From positions 310,001 through 374,000 of the forward strand of contig JAOWCC010001601.1 of the NCBI GenBank assembly GCA_030867875.1: 64,000 nucleotides of DNA. Reading direction: 5' to 3'. The notes beneath the pieces were generated by a model. The model saw only the letters and a program-made list of their open reading frames with translations. It was not told where the DNA came from and ran no database searches. Positions 41,566 to 50,191 of this stretch are shown here, in pieces. Position numbers and translations under genes: made by a program. The DNA comes from Actinernus sp. WN-2022 (Eukaryota; Cnidaria; Anthozoa; Actiniaria; Actinernidae). Position 1 is the first letter of the stretch. Every line of letters starts with the position of its first letter.

Positions 41566-41678
41566 TCTGCACTTGAAGGATTTGGTGTCGTGGTTTACCT
41601 CGATAAAGTTCAAGACTTGGAAAGCGATGTGACTGACATGACGGCAGACCCTAAATTTTTGACTCCGGCACAAAATAT
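41566..41678 (+). pseudogene. Possible orphan exon at the array edge
   Basis: Immediately after the satellite ends, one frame stays open from 41566 to a stop at 41680. It would end at a strong splice donor, GTAAGT at 41679-41684, leaving two bases of a codon. The 37 codons read like a soluble protein segment rich in Asp, Glu and Val, with GFGVVVYLDKVQDLES near the start. A TAA at 41563 closes the frame just upstream and I see no convincing acceptor. If this was an exon, its 5' part was removed where the satellite now begins. I do not recognise the family. Chance is a real alternative at this length. Confidence 0.3.
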
Positions 41679-41900
41679 GTAAGTTTAATGCACGTTTTTA
41701 TAATTTTACGGCTTTGAGTTTGGTTTAATAATTGGAACTAAACAGTGGCTCGGTAAACAAGTAATGGTAGTTGGATGACTTCATTTTAAAAATATTATCT
41801 GTGTATCTCGGTCGTCTGCTGATATTAGTACATTTAGTGCAAAATTTATTATCTAGGTACCTTATGTTCTGTGTACTTTTTGCTATCTTTGGGTCTTTAT

Positions 41901-41994
41901 CAGTGAATTCTTAATTAGGATGAAACTTTATATAAAATTTCATGTTCATTAATATTCTTTATATAAAACGTTCATCCTAATTAGCAATTCAGTG
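41901..41994. repeat. Imperfect inverted repeat (hairpin), 36-nt arms
   Basis: The left arm 41901-41936 and right arm 41958-41994 are near reverse complements. Both contain TAATTAGGATGAA followed by TTTATATAAA in hairpin orientation, with about 21 nt between them. It looks like a small foldback element or MITE relic. No coding capacity. Confidence 0.7.
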
Positions 41995-42189
41995 AGAAAG
42001 CTGAAACATCAATAGAAATTCCATTGTCTCAATCATTAACCCCGTTTCCCTCTGGGACAGAATTCAAATCCCTCCGCCGGCCTTTTAGAATGATGAGATT
42101 TTTTCAGGTATAAAGGAGCATGCACGTGACTGATTTGCTTCATCTGATTGGACAAAATGCTCATTAATTATTCATGAGTTTTTGAAGTA

Positions 42190-42386
42190 TATATATATTT
42201 ATATAGTCCACTTGTAATTAATACTAGTTATGGTTAATATAATGTACTCATATGTAATTGTATATAATATTTCAATTTACGTAGTAGCTGTAAGTAGATA
42301 GTCTCGGCTAATTAGCATGTACTTGCTAGAGGTTTTAACAAGCCTCAACCCCCCGAGTTGAAATAAATATATTATCTTATCTTATA
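42190..42386 (+). mobile_element. LINE-like 3' end with TTATC tail
   Basis: This AT-rich block ends in CCCGAGTTGAAATAAATA followed by ATTATCTTATCTTA. An AATAAA close to a short microsatellite tail is the usual 3' end of a 5'-truncated non-LTR retrotransposon. No reverse transcriptase coding remains, so the 5' limit is approximate and the family is not assigned. It abuts a LINE remnant in the opposite orientation. Confidence 0.45.
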
Positions 42387-42427
42387 AATATTAGCAATAA
42401 GAACATTGATAGTATGAATATTTAATA

Positions 42428-43045
42428 TCAGGCAGACTGACAACTTAGAAGGTTTGCTTTGTATTTTTGTTTAAATAATTTGCTGGGTAGAGTTTTGAGT
42501 CTGAGAGGGATGTCCAGTTTCCCACATTTTCAGTGCAGAGTATTTAAATGTGAATTTACCATAATTTGTTCTGACTTTTGGTCTGTAAAAATTGCTTTTA
42601 GCAGCATATCTGGTGTTATAATTGTGAACAGCTGAAACTGGAGTTAGGAAATTAGAAATACAGTTGGAATTCCAGATGAATTATTGCTGATTAAGTGAGC
42701 AAAAACTGCAGACTTTAATTTGAAAATATTTTCTAACTGAAGAAGGCTAAGCATATTATAAATATATATCAGGATTTTCTTTGTTATGTGCAAAAAACAT
42801 ACTACGGATACATTTATGTTGCTTGGTACGAAGTTTTGTGATTTTACTTTTGTATGTATTACCCCAGCTTAAGACAGCATAATTCAGGTATGGATAAATA
42901 AGTGAGAATAGTAAAGCTGTTTTAACATATGTAGATTCAGGTAATTTCGTAGTTTATATAAAATGCCTATGTTTTTTGCTGTTTTATTGTTAACATGTTT
43001 GATTTGGTCGTTCCAGTTTAAATTTTCATCAATATATAATTACCT
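42428..43045 (-). pseudogene. LINE reverse transcriptase C-terminal remnant
   Basis: Read on the minus strand, three frames joined by small shifts give the C-terminal part of a non-LTR retrotransposon ORF2. Segments run in family order: IDENLNWNDQIKHVNNK at about 43040, then YLNYAVLSWGNTYKSK, then YNTRYAAKSNFYRP and YSALKMWE. A TGA closes the frame at 42428-42430. These are the thumb/post-palm motifs seen in jockey, CR1 and L2-type elements. At least two frameshifts and internal stops show it is dead. The endonuclease and the RT catalytic core are absent. Confidence 0.75.
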
Positions 43046-43435
43046 TTGTAAATTCTACAGTTTACATCAAACCAGAGTGAGTGTTGGTTTCCAAGTACGA
43101 TTATTCGGGATATTGTTACATTCCCTTGCTATCGCCTAATAAAGTTTAAGGTTTAATTATTTCTAGTGTCAGTACCAGCTGGGCTATTTTCATGAACAGT
43201 TTGACAAGTTTCGCTGCAGCGGCGCTGGTACATTTTGCATTTCTTCCCAAAAACGCCTTCGCTTCTTGTTGTTCGTCGCAGTTTTGACAACGTTTTCTCT
43301 TCGCCGGCTTGTTAATTGAAAGATTGGTTTCTAAATGTTAAGCGACCTAATTTAACTTCCCAATTTTCCTTAAAATTGAAGTTTAAAGGTCACATTACAC
43401 GTTTCCATGGAAACTGTCACAAAATTGTTTTAAGG

Positions 43436-43480
43436 TTGCTTTAAGAAGGCTGGTTTGGCCAGCCGAAATATCGTTATAAA
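43436..43480 (+). other. Hammerhead-like or Penelope-like motif
   Basis: The stretch TTAAGAAGGCTGG-TTTGG-CCAGCCGAAA has a perfect 6-bp stem (GGCTGG 43448-43453 with CCAGCC 43459-43464) followed directly by GAAA at 43465-43468. Hammerhead ribozymes of Penelope-like elements have CTGANGA, a short stem II, then GAAA. Here the stem and GAAA fit, but CTTTAAGA replaces CTGANGA, so it would be inactive if it is one. No Penelope coding is visible nearby. Confidence 0.25.
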
Positions 43481-43489
43481 CCTCTAAAA

Positions 43490-44930
43490 TTTACGTTGTG
43501 TCGGCTTTGCTATTTTTAGTTTTAAGGTTGTGGCTTTATCAAATTTGTCAAAGTGTCAAGACTATATCTCATAAGCACAAAGAGATAGACCACCCCCTCT
43601 TGATTTGCCATAACTTAACGGCCCTGAGTTGCTTGTTTTCTTTCTTGAGAAAGAAACGATCAGCTATATGTATAATTGTTGTGAAACGATTGTGAGGAAT
43701 TTGGATTAAGCGGTATTTTCGAACAGTTTAGGGGAACGGCGTTGTTTAAACCAGTTTTAGGACTTTGGTAAACATAAGTATGCATGTATACGTACAATGT
43801 AATGGTCACATGCATTAAGCAGCAAAATGATATCGCTAATCTTTATAAAAAAAACATTGCAAGTCTGATACAAAAGGTAAGTTATTTTAAGTTGTTTTCT
43901 GAATTTTCACTGAGCCGGTGTCCCAGGAAATTTGCACCTAGACATTTTGTCTTGGAAATTTGCACCCCCTTAGGAAATTTGCAACCCCTCCCAGAGTCTA
44001 TCGTTTTCTTACCTACTGATCGGAATTAACCGCGTTAAATTTACGTAATTAAGGTTACGTACATACTCACTTACGGTTTAGGATTCTTATCTCTTGAATA
44101 ATGTTTATTTTGAAATTGTTTTGCTTTGTCAGTAGTTTACGCTATGTTAGCGCGTGCATAGCGGGCCTGAATAGACCACTAATTGAAAGGCCGCCGCAAA
44201 GTAACGACCTTGAAATGACAAATTCTTAACATCAAAAACGCGTTAATCGAATATTGAGATTAGACAACTCATTAGATATGTAGAAGTCTTACAGTCACTT
44301 AGGAAATTTCGGCACTCCCATGTCTTTTTGAATGAATGAATTTTATTACTTAATAATACCCTAAGGTGATTTGAATTGAGCGCCGATAGTTTATGTATAG
44401 TGTTCTTATATATATATATACTTTAGGACCTAGTTGAACGTATAGTACACGTACAGCTTTTACTGAAGCCTTATAAATAATCTACACTCCCTGTGTATTG
44501 CAATGTATTTCTCTAAGGTGATTTGAATCGAGCGAGCGCCCGATAGTTTACGTAACGTAGTCACAGTTGCTTAGCTCTTGGACGATTTTATTTTGAAATT
44601 ATTTGGCTTTGCTTTGCAATGTTAGCGCGTAAATAGCGGGCCACTGAATAGACCACACAAGGTACCGACCCGATAATTGAATTTGGCGGGAATCTTAAAA
44701 TAATCCAGTTACAATTTGCTAAAATCAAAAGCCTGTTAATTGAATATTGAGATACAATTATTATTTCAATCCAGTTTAATGGGATTAGATTTAAACTCCT
44801 TTGTTTGAAAATCTTTTTGAACATTGTGTGCTGCTAATTATTCGGCTTATTTTAGAATTGGTAAAACAAAAGATTGCATGGTTGTCGACAAATAGAAATA
44901 AGCCGTATTTCGATCCCAAGCGTTGCACAC
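43490..44930. other. Non-coding stretch with a diverged local duplication
   Basis: I see no supported gene here. Two similar blocks, 44103-44280 and 44585-44765, share in order TTTATTTTGAAATT, a TTAGCGCGT core, ATAGCGGGCC, GAATAGACCAC and GAATATTGAGAT. This is a direct duplication about 485 bp apart with many changes. A second shared motif, AAGGTGATTTGAAT followed by CGAGCG or TGAGCG, lies at about 44362 and 44516. A short AATGAATGAATTTTATT at 44331-44347 could be a minus-strand LINE tail. Three close copies of GGAAATTTGCA lie at 43926-43984. Confidence 0.6.
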
Positions 44931-44941
44931 TGACAGTGGTG

Positions 44942-44948
44942 TATAAAA
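44942..44948 (+). promoter_or_regulatory. TATA box candidate
   Basis: TATAAAA lies 89 bp before the ATG at 45037, with the expected start region (TCATATCGTCACTAA) about 25-30 bp downstream. Spacing and sequence fit a core promoter for the small ORF that follows. Not proof of transcription. Confidence 0.4.
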
Positions 44949-45036
44949 GACTTTGCGAGCTGTCATATCGTCACTAAGTGTCTTAGTATCATCTATAATC
45001 TATCATCTGTATCATTGAACGAATGTAAAACTCATC

Positions 45037-45225
45037 ATGGGATCTGCAGAAGACATCAGAAGATATCGTCGTAAACCTAAACCAGATGAGATTACTAAGT
45101 CACTTCTGCTATGTCTGCCTCAGAATAAACTGAATGAAGTGAAAACTGGAATAAGAATAAGTGGTGTGGTGAAAAATATCCCAGCTAGGGGAGAGAAAGG
45201 AACGACTTCGACCAAGGCTTCCTGA
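45037..45225 (+). CDS. Small basic protein or first exon, 62 codons, function unknown
   Basis: The frame opens with ATG, encodes 62 residues rich in Lys and Arg, and ends in TGA. It has an upstream TATA box (44942) and an AATAAA 70 bp after the stop, which together look like a compact transcription unit. No signal peptide, membrane segment or known motif is visible. An alternative is that only the first 11-12 codons are used: a GTAAAC donor at 45071 would leave one base of a codon. That is the phase needed by the exon at 45371, but a GTAAAC donor is weak. I do not recognise the protein. Confidence 0.35.
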   Translation: MGSAEDIRRYRRKPKPDEITKSLLLCLPQNKLNEVKTGIRISGVVKNIPARGEKGTTSTKAS

Positions 45226-45294
45226 ATTGTTAGCCAGTTAAAGTGCTTGAGATACTACTATAAAAATGGACTCGATGCGTAAGCGTTGTCCAGT

Positions 45295-45300
45295 AATAAA
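45295..45300 (+). promoter_or_regulatory. Polyadenylation signal candidate
   Basis: AATAAA within CCAGTAATAAATG, 70 bp after the stop of the 62-codon frame. It fits as the 3' end signal of that small unit. Confidence 0.35.
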
Positions 45301-45370
45301 TGTAGATGTAAAAAAGTTAATTCCATTCATAATGATACGGCTAATTTCAACTCTTGATAATTTTTGTCAG

Positions 45371-46460
45371 AACGCTGGGTGAAGTTGAACGGCATAAGTG
45401 AAGTCTGTTTTGAGAGTCGCGGTAACAAGCCAGGCACCTTTACTCCTGGTGCGATTGGCTTCCTTGCTGGTGTGAAGTTGGTTCATCGAAGCGGTAAAGT
45501 TCGGTGCGGAGGCGGTGCGTTCAGCGACAGTAACTGGGGATGCAAAGGTTTCAAGAGCTCTATCGGCACTGTCATCACCAATGGAAATAACAGCATCAGG
45601 TTCCCCATCACGGGCGTCAAGTAAGTCATGTATCCTTCTTCCCAATAAAGCGTCACTGTATGACCGTCTTGTTATGGAGTCTAAATTAGTTTTAGCATAA
45701 TCCCGACAATAGCGGTAACCAGGAGCTCAGGAGCGTCCATCTAGCAATATATAAGTACGACGGCACAGACTCGTTTTGTTCTATAAATATATTGCTTTTT
45801 CCCGCGAAACGGGAGGTCCGCAAATTGTCGAGTTCAAAGTTGAAAAAAATGGCAGCCAAAGCGGAGCGAGGAATCCAATGTCGAAGTCCACAATCCGTCA
45901 TTATTCGACGCCATACACGTTTTCCAATGAAAAAGAACGAGAAGACAGGTTCCTGTTAATAAATAATGCCATATTCTAATAAATAACTTGTCTGAACACC
46001 GAGTTATGAATATTTTAAACTTGACGCCGACATCACCGCTCTCGATCGAATTTACTTCTCCATTACTGAACTGAGAATGCGCAAAACATGACGTCACTTT
46101 CGCTTTGTCTTAAGAGTCGTGTTCATTGGCTGCTCAAATTGCTCCCGCGAAAATATGTTTATTTTTAGCACAAAACGAGTCTGTGCCGTCGTGCGTTCAC
46201 CTAGTCAGTATAGACCTTTAATACTTGGCTGTTCTTTACAACGTAGATGGGTGGACTCCGCAAAAACGGGAAGATGGTACAGCAAAGACGGATTCGATTC
46301 CATCTCCCCATCACTTGTTCTCCAGCGCGGTTTTAATGACCCCTACTACATCAGCCGCGACTCAACACTGCGTGTGTGGTACGGGGAAGACCTCCTAGAC
46401 TCTAGCGAGAGCGACAACCGTGGCAGGGTGTGTGTTGATGTCTATGGATATTATATTTGA
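45371..46460 (+). CDS. Two terminal exons of a host gene (WYGEDL family)
   Basis: Exon A is 45371-45620: acceptor TTTTTGTCAG, donor GTAAGT at 45621. Exon B is 46247-46460: acceptor TTACAACGTAG, stop TGA. The phases match (exon A starts with two codon bases and ends with two; exon B supplies one), and the frame stays open across the junction. The joined 154 residues contain PGTFTPGAIGFLAGVKLVH, four cysteines, and near the end LRVWYGEDLLDSSESDN followed by CVDVYGYY. I recognise this C-terminal pattern from uncharacterised, probably extracellular, cnidarian proteins; it has no function I can name. The start lies upstream and was not located. The 626-bp intron holds a MITE, and AATAAA follows the stop by about 88 bp. 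This is the best host-gene candidate in the window. Confidence 0.7.
45757..46192. mobile_element. MITE in the intron of the WYGEDL-family gene
   Basis: The 23 bases at 45757-45779 (ACGACGGCACAGACTCG...) are exactly repeated in inverted orientation at 46170-46192. Similarity continues inward for about 25 more bases (ATAAATATATTG against its counterpart, then a CCCGCGAAA on each side). The 436-bp element has no transposase frame. I could not find a clear target duplication, so the class is undetermined. It leaves both splice sites of the intron intact. Confidence 0.75.
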
Positions 46461-46547
46461 CTCGGTTGATGTCACACTCGCTGTTAGTTAGAAAACCGGC
46501 ACGTTGAGATCAGAACACACCGTCAATCGTTATAAGTTAAAGTTAGT

Positions 46548-46553
46548 AATAAA
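46548..46553 (+). promoter_or_regulatory. Polyadenylation signal of the WYGEDL-family gene
   Basis: AATAAA in GTTAGTAATAAACTGG, 88 bp after the TGA at 46458-46460. Position fits a short 3' UTR. Confidence 0.5.
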
Positions 46554-46604
46554 CTGGAGTCATCTTAAATATTGTGTTGTGGGTTCTGATATAGTCCCGG
46601 AGAT

Positions 46605-46631
46605 GGGGGGGGGGGGGGGGGGGGGTGGGGG
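46605..46631 (+). repeat. Poly-G tract (21 G, T, 5 G)
   Basis: Twenty-one consecutive G at 46605-46625, then T, then five G. It resembles the satellite G tracts only in composition; the flanks are unrelated. Confidence 0.9.
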
Positions 46632-46762
46632 AATACTTATACGATAACTGAAATGGGTATGTATGTGCCCGGCCAATGGGGTCCAGGACCGTACCGGTTT
46701 TGAAAGATTTCCAAGTTATTTCCAAGTTATTGTGAACGCCTGAAATTCCAAATATTTGTGAA

Positions 46763-46790
46763 GTAGAGGCTCAAACCCGTACCCTGAAGT
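46763..46790 (+). repeat. Single relic unit of a 26-bp minisatellite
   Basis: AAGTAGAGGCTCAAACCC and the following bases up to the hAT element match the 26-bp unit tandemly repeated at 50021-50087. The hAT transposon's target duplication CCTGAAGT is part of this unit, so the transposon entered the minisatellite or an ancestral copy of it. Confidence 0.6.
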
Positions 46791-49572
46791 TAGGCTTAGA
46801 CACAAGTTGCTCGAAATTTCCTTAAAAGTTGCCCAAAAATTCCTAAAAAGTTGCCTGAAAGTTGCTCATTTTTCTAAAAAGTTGCCCAAAAGTTGCTCGT
46901 TTTCCAAAGAAAGTTAATAAAAAACTACTGCTTTTTCATTATTTTTTTTACAACGCAACTACTGTTGGCGAAGTACAAATCATATACAGTAGTCATATAA
47001 AGTATGTGCAATTACAAATGTGCAATTTCTTTTGTGATCTTGCAAAATCAGAGTACTATAACACAAGCCTACCATCAAGTCTTTTGCTGACTACCATGCA
47101 CTTTACAGACCGTAGCATCTAACAAAGGCAACTAATTACTTGTCAAATTGTTTAAGCTACACTGTAACAATCAAAGTTTTTCTCATAACAAAGTCTTTCT
47201 AATAGTCTTTCTCTCAATATTAGTAGAAAAACTGTATTCATTGTTTTAGTAGACCCCAAATCAGTCAGTCTTCTTTAAGCAAAATGGATACTGTCAGACC
47301 AAAACCTTTCAGATCAAGATCTTTTTTCGCTGGTTTCCATTGTAACACAACATTACTGTTGCTGAGTGAAGAAATGCTTCATGATACTGAAAACTCTTTC
47401 AGCAGAGGCAGAACTTGGCTGCACTAGAAGGAATTTCTGTGCAGCAGATGACCAATTAGGCAGAGTAACTTCATGCCTTGCCCACCATTGCACCTTCTCC
47501 TCTTCGGTTTCTGTTGGTTGTACACCGTCAGCAATTGCCAGATAACGGGGAAGCTCAGCCGTAAGACCAGCAATAACTGCATCATTGTCGAGGAAACTAA
47601 AGTTCCTCAACTCTTGCACAGATCCAGCGTTTGGCCGAAGCTGTTGCACTTGCACAGGGCAGCATAGTCTTGCACTTCTAAAGGCACGCACAAGACCATG
47701 CAACTCTTGACTAAATTTCCTTTGAAAAATACGCAACTCTGGAGTTATACATGCCTTTCCCTTGGCAACAAGCTGATTGTAAACAGGCACATTGCCATCT
47801 GCCTGACGACGTGCCATTCCCTCTAGGTTTGGATAAGCATCCAATGCTACAGAGTGAGACACAGTAGCTAGGCGTTCGTAGCAGCTGAATATTAGGGGCC
47901 CATCTTCTTCCAAGTAGTAAGTGGCGGATACAAACGGGGTTCCTCCATCAACCAAGGTTGCCAGTTCTAACTCCAGATCTGCAGCATCGTTGGGGTTATC
48001 AAAAATCTCCAAAATATGTCTTCCTGTAGCAGGAACAAGATGGTCATTCTCCCTCAAAAAGGGTTCTACATCGCCAAAGAACCCCATCACTTGCTTCATC
48101 ACTTCATACTTGCTCCACCATCTGGTTGGGCTATAGGTCTGCATTGCTGTCCCAGTTCTAGCCTTCCATGCAAGGCGTGCATTAGGGCTATGAGAAAACA
48201 TGCTTACCCAGTATTGGGCAAAGGTGTCTAACACACGGAACTCAAAATGTTTCCCAACATTGTCGACAGTGTGTGAAAAGCAGGTGACATCGAGCAGCTG
48301 AGGAAAATAGAATTGCACTTGCTGTAATGCTGCTCGGTTGATAGCTGCCCCATCTTTCATGGCAGCTAGTACAACCCCAGGGTGAATGCCAAAATCAACG
48401 GCCAAGGACTGGATCAGGCACTGTGCTAGCTCATTTGCTTTCAAGCTCTTTGCCAGTACTTGGAGCCTGATCAACCGTTGCTGCACATTCAACTTACTAT
48501 CGACAAATCGTACGACGATGGTTAAAGCCTCTCCCAGACGTGTGCTCCCTTCAAAAATAATTGAGCATGCCTTGACTACCAATAATTCCGCCTTTAATGC
48601 TTCTTCCTCTTTCTCAAGGACAGATGGGATCAACTCTCTCTCAGGTGACTCTGGGTAGTCAGCCTGTGTCCATACTTTTCCAGGAATGAGCGCAGGCGAT
48701 CAATTTTTGACAGTGGTATTCCAGCTGCCAGAAAGCTTGCAACCAAATCAAATCGGAAGACTCTCATGTCTTCAGGCAACGTTTCACCCTTTGGGTTGTT
48801 ATTCTAGTCGTTTTTCTTGAGAAATTCCAAAATTGATTGATCCGTTTCTTCTTGGTTTTTAATATAGCTTCCTTGGCTTGTACATGCTTTACAGAAGCAA
48901 TATGCTTGATAACAGTGCTTTTCTTTTTGCTTATTGTTTCCTTGCAGGCATCACATCGCAGCTTATTATTAGTAACAGTTAGATATTCGCCTTTGTTTTC
49001 TTTGACTCTTTGCCACGCGTTCACATTTGTTGGGTCTTTCTCGCCACGCGTACGACGTTTCCTGTGTCCCCTGAATTCGTCTGTATTTTACGTTTTCTTG
49101 CTATCGAAGCCTTCTTGGGCTCACTGAGATTTGCTCCAAGCTGTTTGGCTTTTCTGATCGGGTCATTTTCATTCGAAGAAGAGTAATCAGAGTTGGAATT
49201 ATTAATTTCGCCCTCTGACTCTGAGTCTGAGCTTTCGATGTTTCTCGCCATTTTGAAAAACGTGATCTTATTTGCGAAACCGCTGACCTCAAACCACAGG
49301 TAGCCCAACCAAGGTGCCAAAGGAGAAAGAAAGAGAGGGGAGCACTATGAAAAAGTGTTTTCTATGACCATTAATTTTCGTATAAGGATAAAAATCGCGG
49401 TTTAAATAGCTTTCTAGCTTTGAATTTGCAAAAAGTTGCTTAAAATTGAAGTAAAGTTGCCCCAAATCCCAAAAAAAATCAAAAGTTGCTCCAAATGTCA
49501 AAAGTTGGCAAAAAGTTGCTCGAAGAGTAAAAAGTTGCCAAAAAGTTGCCGAGCAACTTGTGGCTAAGCCTA
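46791..49572 (-). mobile_element. Complete hAT-family DNA transposon with 8-bp target duplication
   Basis: The left end begins TAGGCTTAGACACAAGTTGC. The right end is its reverse complement with one change (TAGGCTTAGCCACAAGTTGC), giving about 23-bp terminal inverted repeats. The same 8 bases, CCTGAAGT, lie directly outside both ends (46783-46790 and 49573-49580). Eight-bp duplications are the hallmark of hAT insertion. Just inside both ends are many copies of AAAGTTGCC, AAAGTTGCT and similar, in the same orientation at each side; such subterminal repeats commonly bind hAT transposase. The element is 2782 bp. It encodes a minus-strand transposase, which is broken, so it would need transposase from elsewhere to move. 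The perfect target duplication suggests a relatively recent insertion. Confidence 0.93.
47353..49251 (-). pseudogene. hAT transposase, frameshifted
   Basis: The minus strand encodes, in order: an acidic Ser/Asp-rich N-terminus from ATG at 49251; a BED-type zinc finger (RCDACKETISKK then HIASVKH) at about 48960-48890; a segment LPEDMRVFRFDLVASFLAAG at 48780-48720; and the catalytic RNase H-like region with CFSHTVDN, SPTRWWSKYEV and the C-terminal PSSASAERVFS dimerisation motif, ending TAA at 47353. At least three frame changes separate these parts: near 49024-49090, near 48765-48800, and at a GA run around 48634-48642. The last is a typical two-base slip. The first catalytic acid appears as Glu in IFEGSTRLGEA where relatives I know have Asp. 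The long final frame alone is 426 codons. The protein acts in the nucleus, binding and cutting the transposon ends. Confidence 0.9.
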
Positions 49573-49604
49573 CCTGAAGTGCACTTACTGTGAAGTGCCC
49601 TTGC

Positions 49605-49645
49605 AGTGGTTGACTCGAAAGCTTTCGCTCCTTCGACCACTGCGC
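49605..49645. repeat. Short hairpin next to the hAT element
   Basis: GCAGTGGTTGA and TCGACCACTGC are inverted complements with one mismatch. A second small palindrome, CGAAAGCTTTCG, lies between them. Possibly a remnant of another foldback element. Confidence 0.5.
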
Positions 49646-49766
49646 ACATTTGTATTATTTATTTAATCTTATCATTTCATGTATATTTTTTACAATTGGC
49701 TATCTTTGTATATGTAATTATTGTGTTGTAAATAGAGCGAAATAAACTGAAACTGAAAAAAACTGT
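49645..49766 (+). repeat. LINE-like 3' tail, copy A
   Basis: CATTTGTATTATTTATTTAA followed by about 100 AT-rich bases ends in GCGAAATAAACTGAAACTG and an A/CTGAA microsatellite. It is about 90 percent identical by eye to copy B at 49889. An AATAAA next to a simple-repeat tail is typical of truncated non-LTR elements; no coding part remains. Confidence 0.6.
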
Positions 49767-49888
49767 TACCGTAACAATGTTTCTTCGGGCACCCAGCCCT
49801 TTAGTTATTGATGTCAGGAAGTGAAACTTGCGAAAATAAAAATACTGCATGCTTTCTTTCATCTTTTATTTAGAGGGAAAAAAGTAAA

Positions 49889-50021
49889 CATTTGTATTAT
49901 TTATTTAATCTTATCATTTCATATATCTTTTTTACAATTGGTTATCTTTGTATAGTTTTATGTAATTATTGTGTTGTAAATAGTGCGAAATAAACTGAAA
50001 ACTGAAAAAACTGAAAACTGA
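49889..50021 (+). repeat. LINE-like 3' tail, copy B
   Basis: A second copy of the same tail in the same orientation, 244 bp downstream, ending AATAAACTGAAAACTGAAAA. It carries a few extra bases (TAGTTTTATG in place of TATATG). Either two independent insertions of one family or a local duplication. It leads directly into the 26-bp minisatellite. Confidence 0.6.
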
Positions 50022-50087
50022 AGTCGAGGTTCAAACCCGTAACCTGAAGTCGAGGCTCAAACCCGTAACCTGAAGTCGAGGCTCCAA
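50021..50087 (+). repeat. 26-bp minisatellite, 2.6 copies
   Basis: The unit AAGTCGAGGTTCAAACCC plus GTAACCTG occurs at 50021-50046, 50047-50072 and partly at 50073-50087. A further relic unit lies on the far side of the hAT element at 46763-46790. Confidence 0.8.
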
Positions 50088-50191
50088 TCCACCGCCGCAC
50101 ATATGTCTTACGTCATGAACATGATTGCCCCTCCTCCGAGGGAAATAGTAATAAAAATCATAGTGTTTGTAACCGTCCATGCCTTTTATAA

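Noticed and set aside
43498..44029. Two + strand frames of 65 and 81 codons
   Set aside because: No recognisable motif and no splice, promoter or polyA context.
45367..45700. Overlapping frames on both strands at the first WYGEDL exon
   Set aside because: They are shadows of the spliced exon and do not share its splice signals.
46119..46460. Stand-alone 113-codon gene
   Set aside because: Its first 43 codons lie in MITE and intron sequence. The coding part starts at the acceptor at 46247.
46605..46631. Relation of this poly-G tract to the satellite
   Set aside because: Only the G run is shared; flanking bases are unrelated.
47473..49127. Several + strand frames within the hAT element
   Set aside because: All are antisense shadows of the minus-strand transposase.
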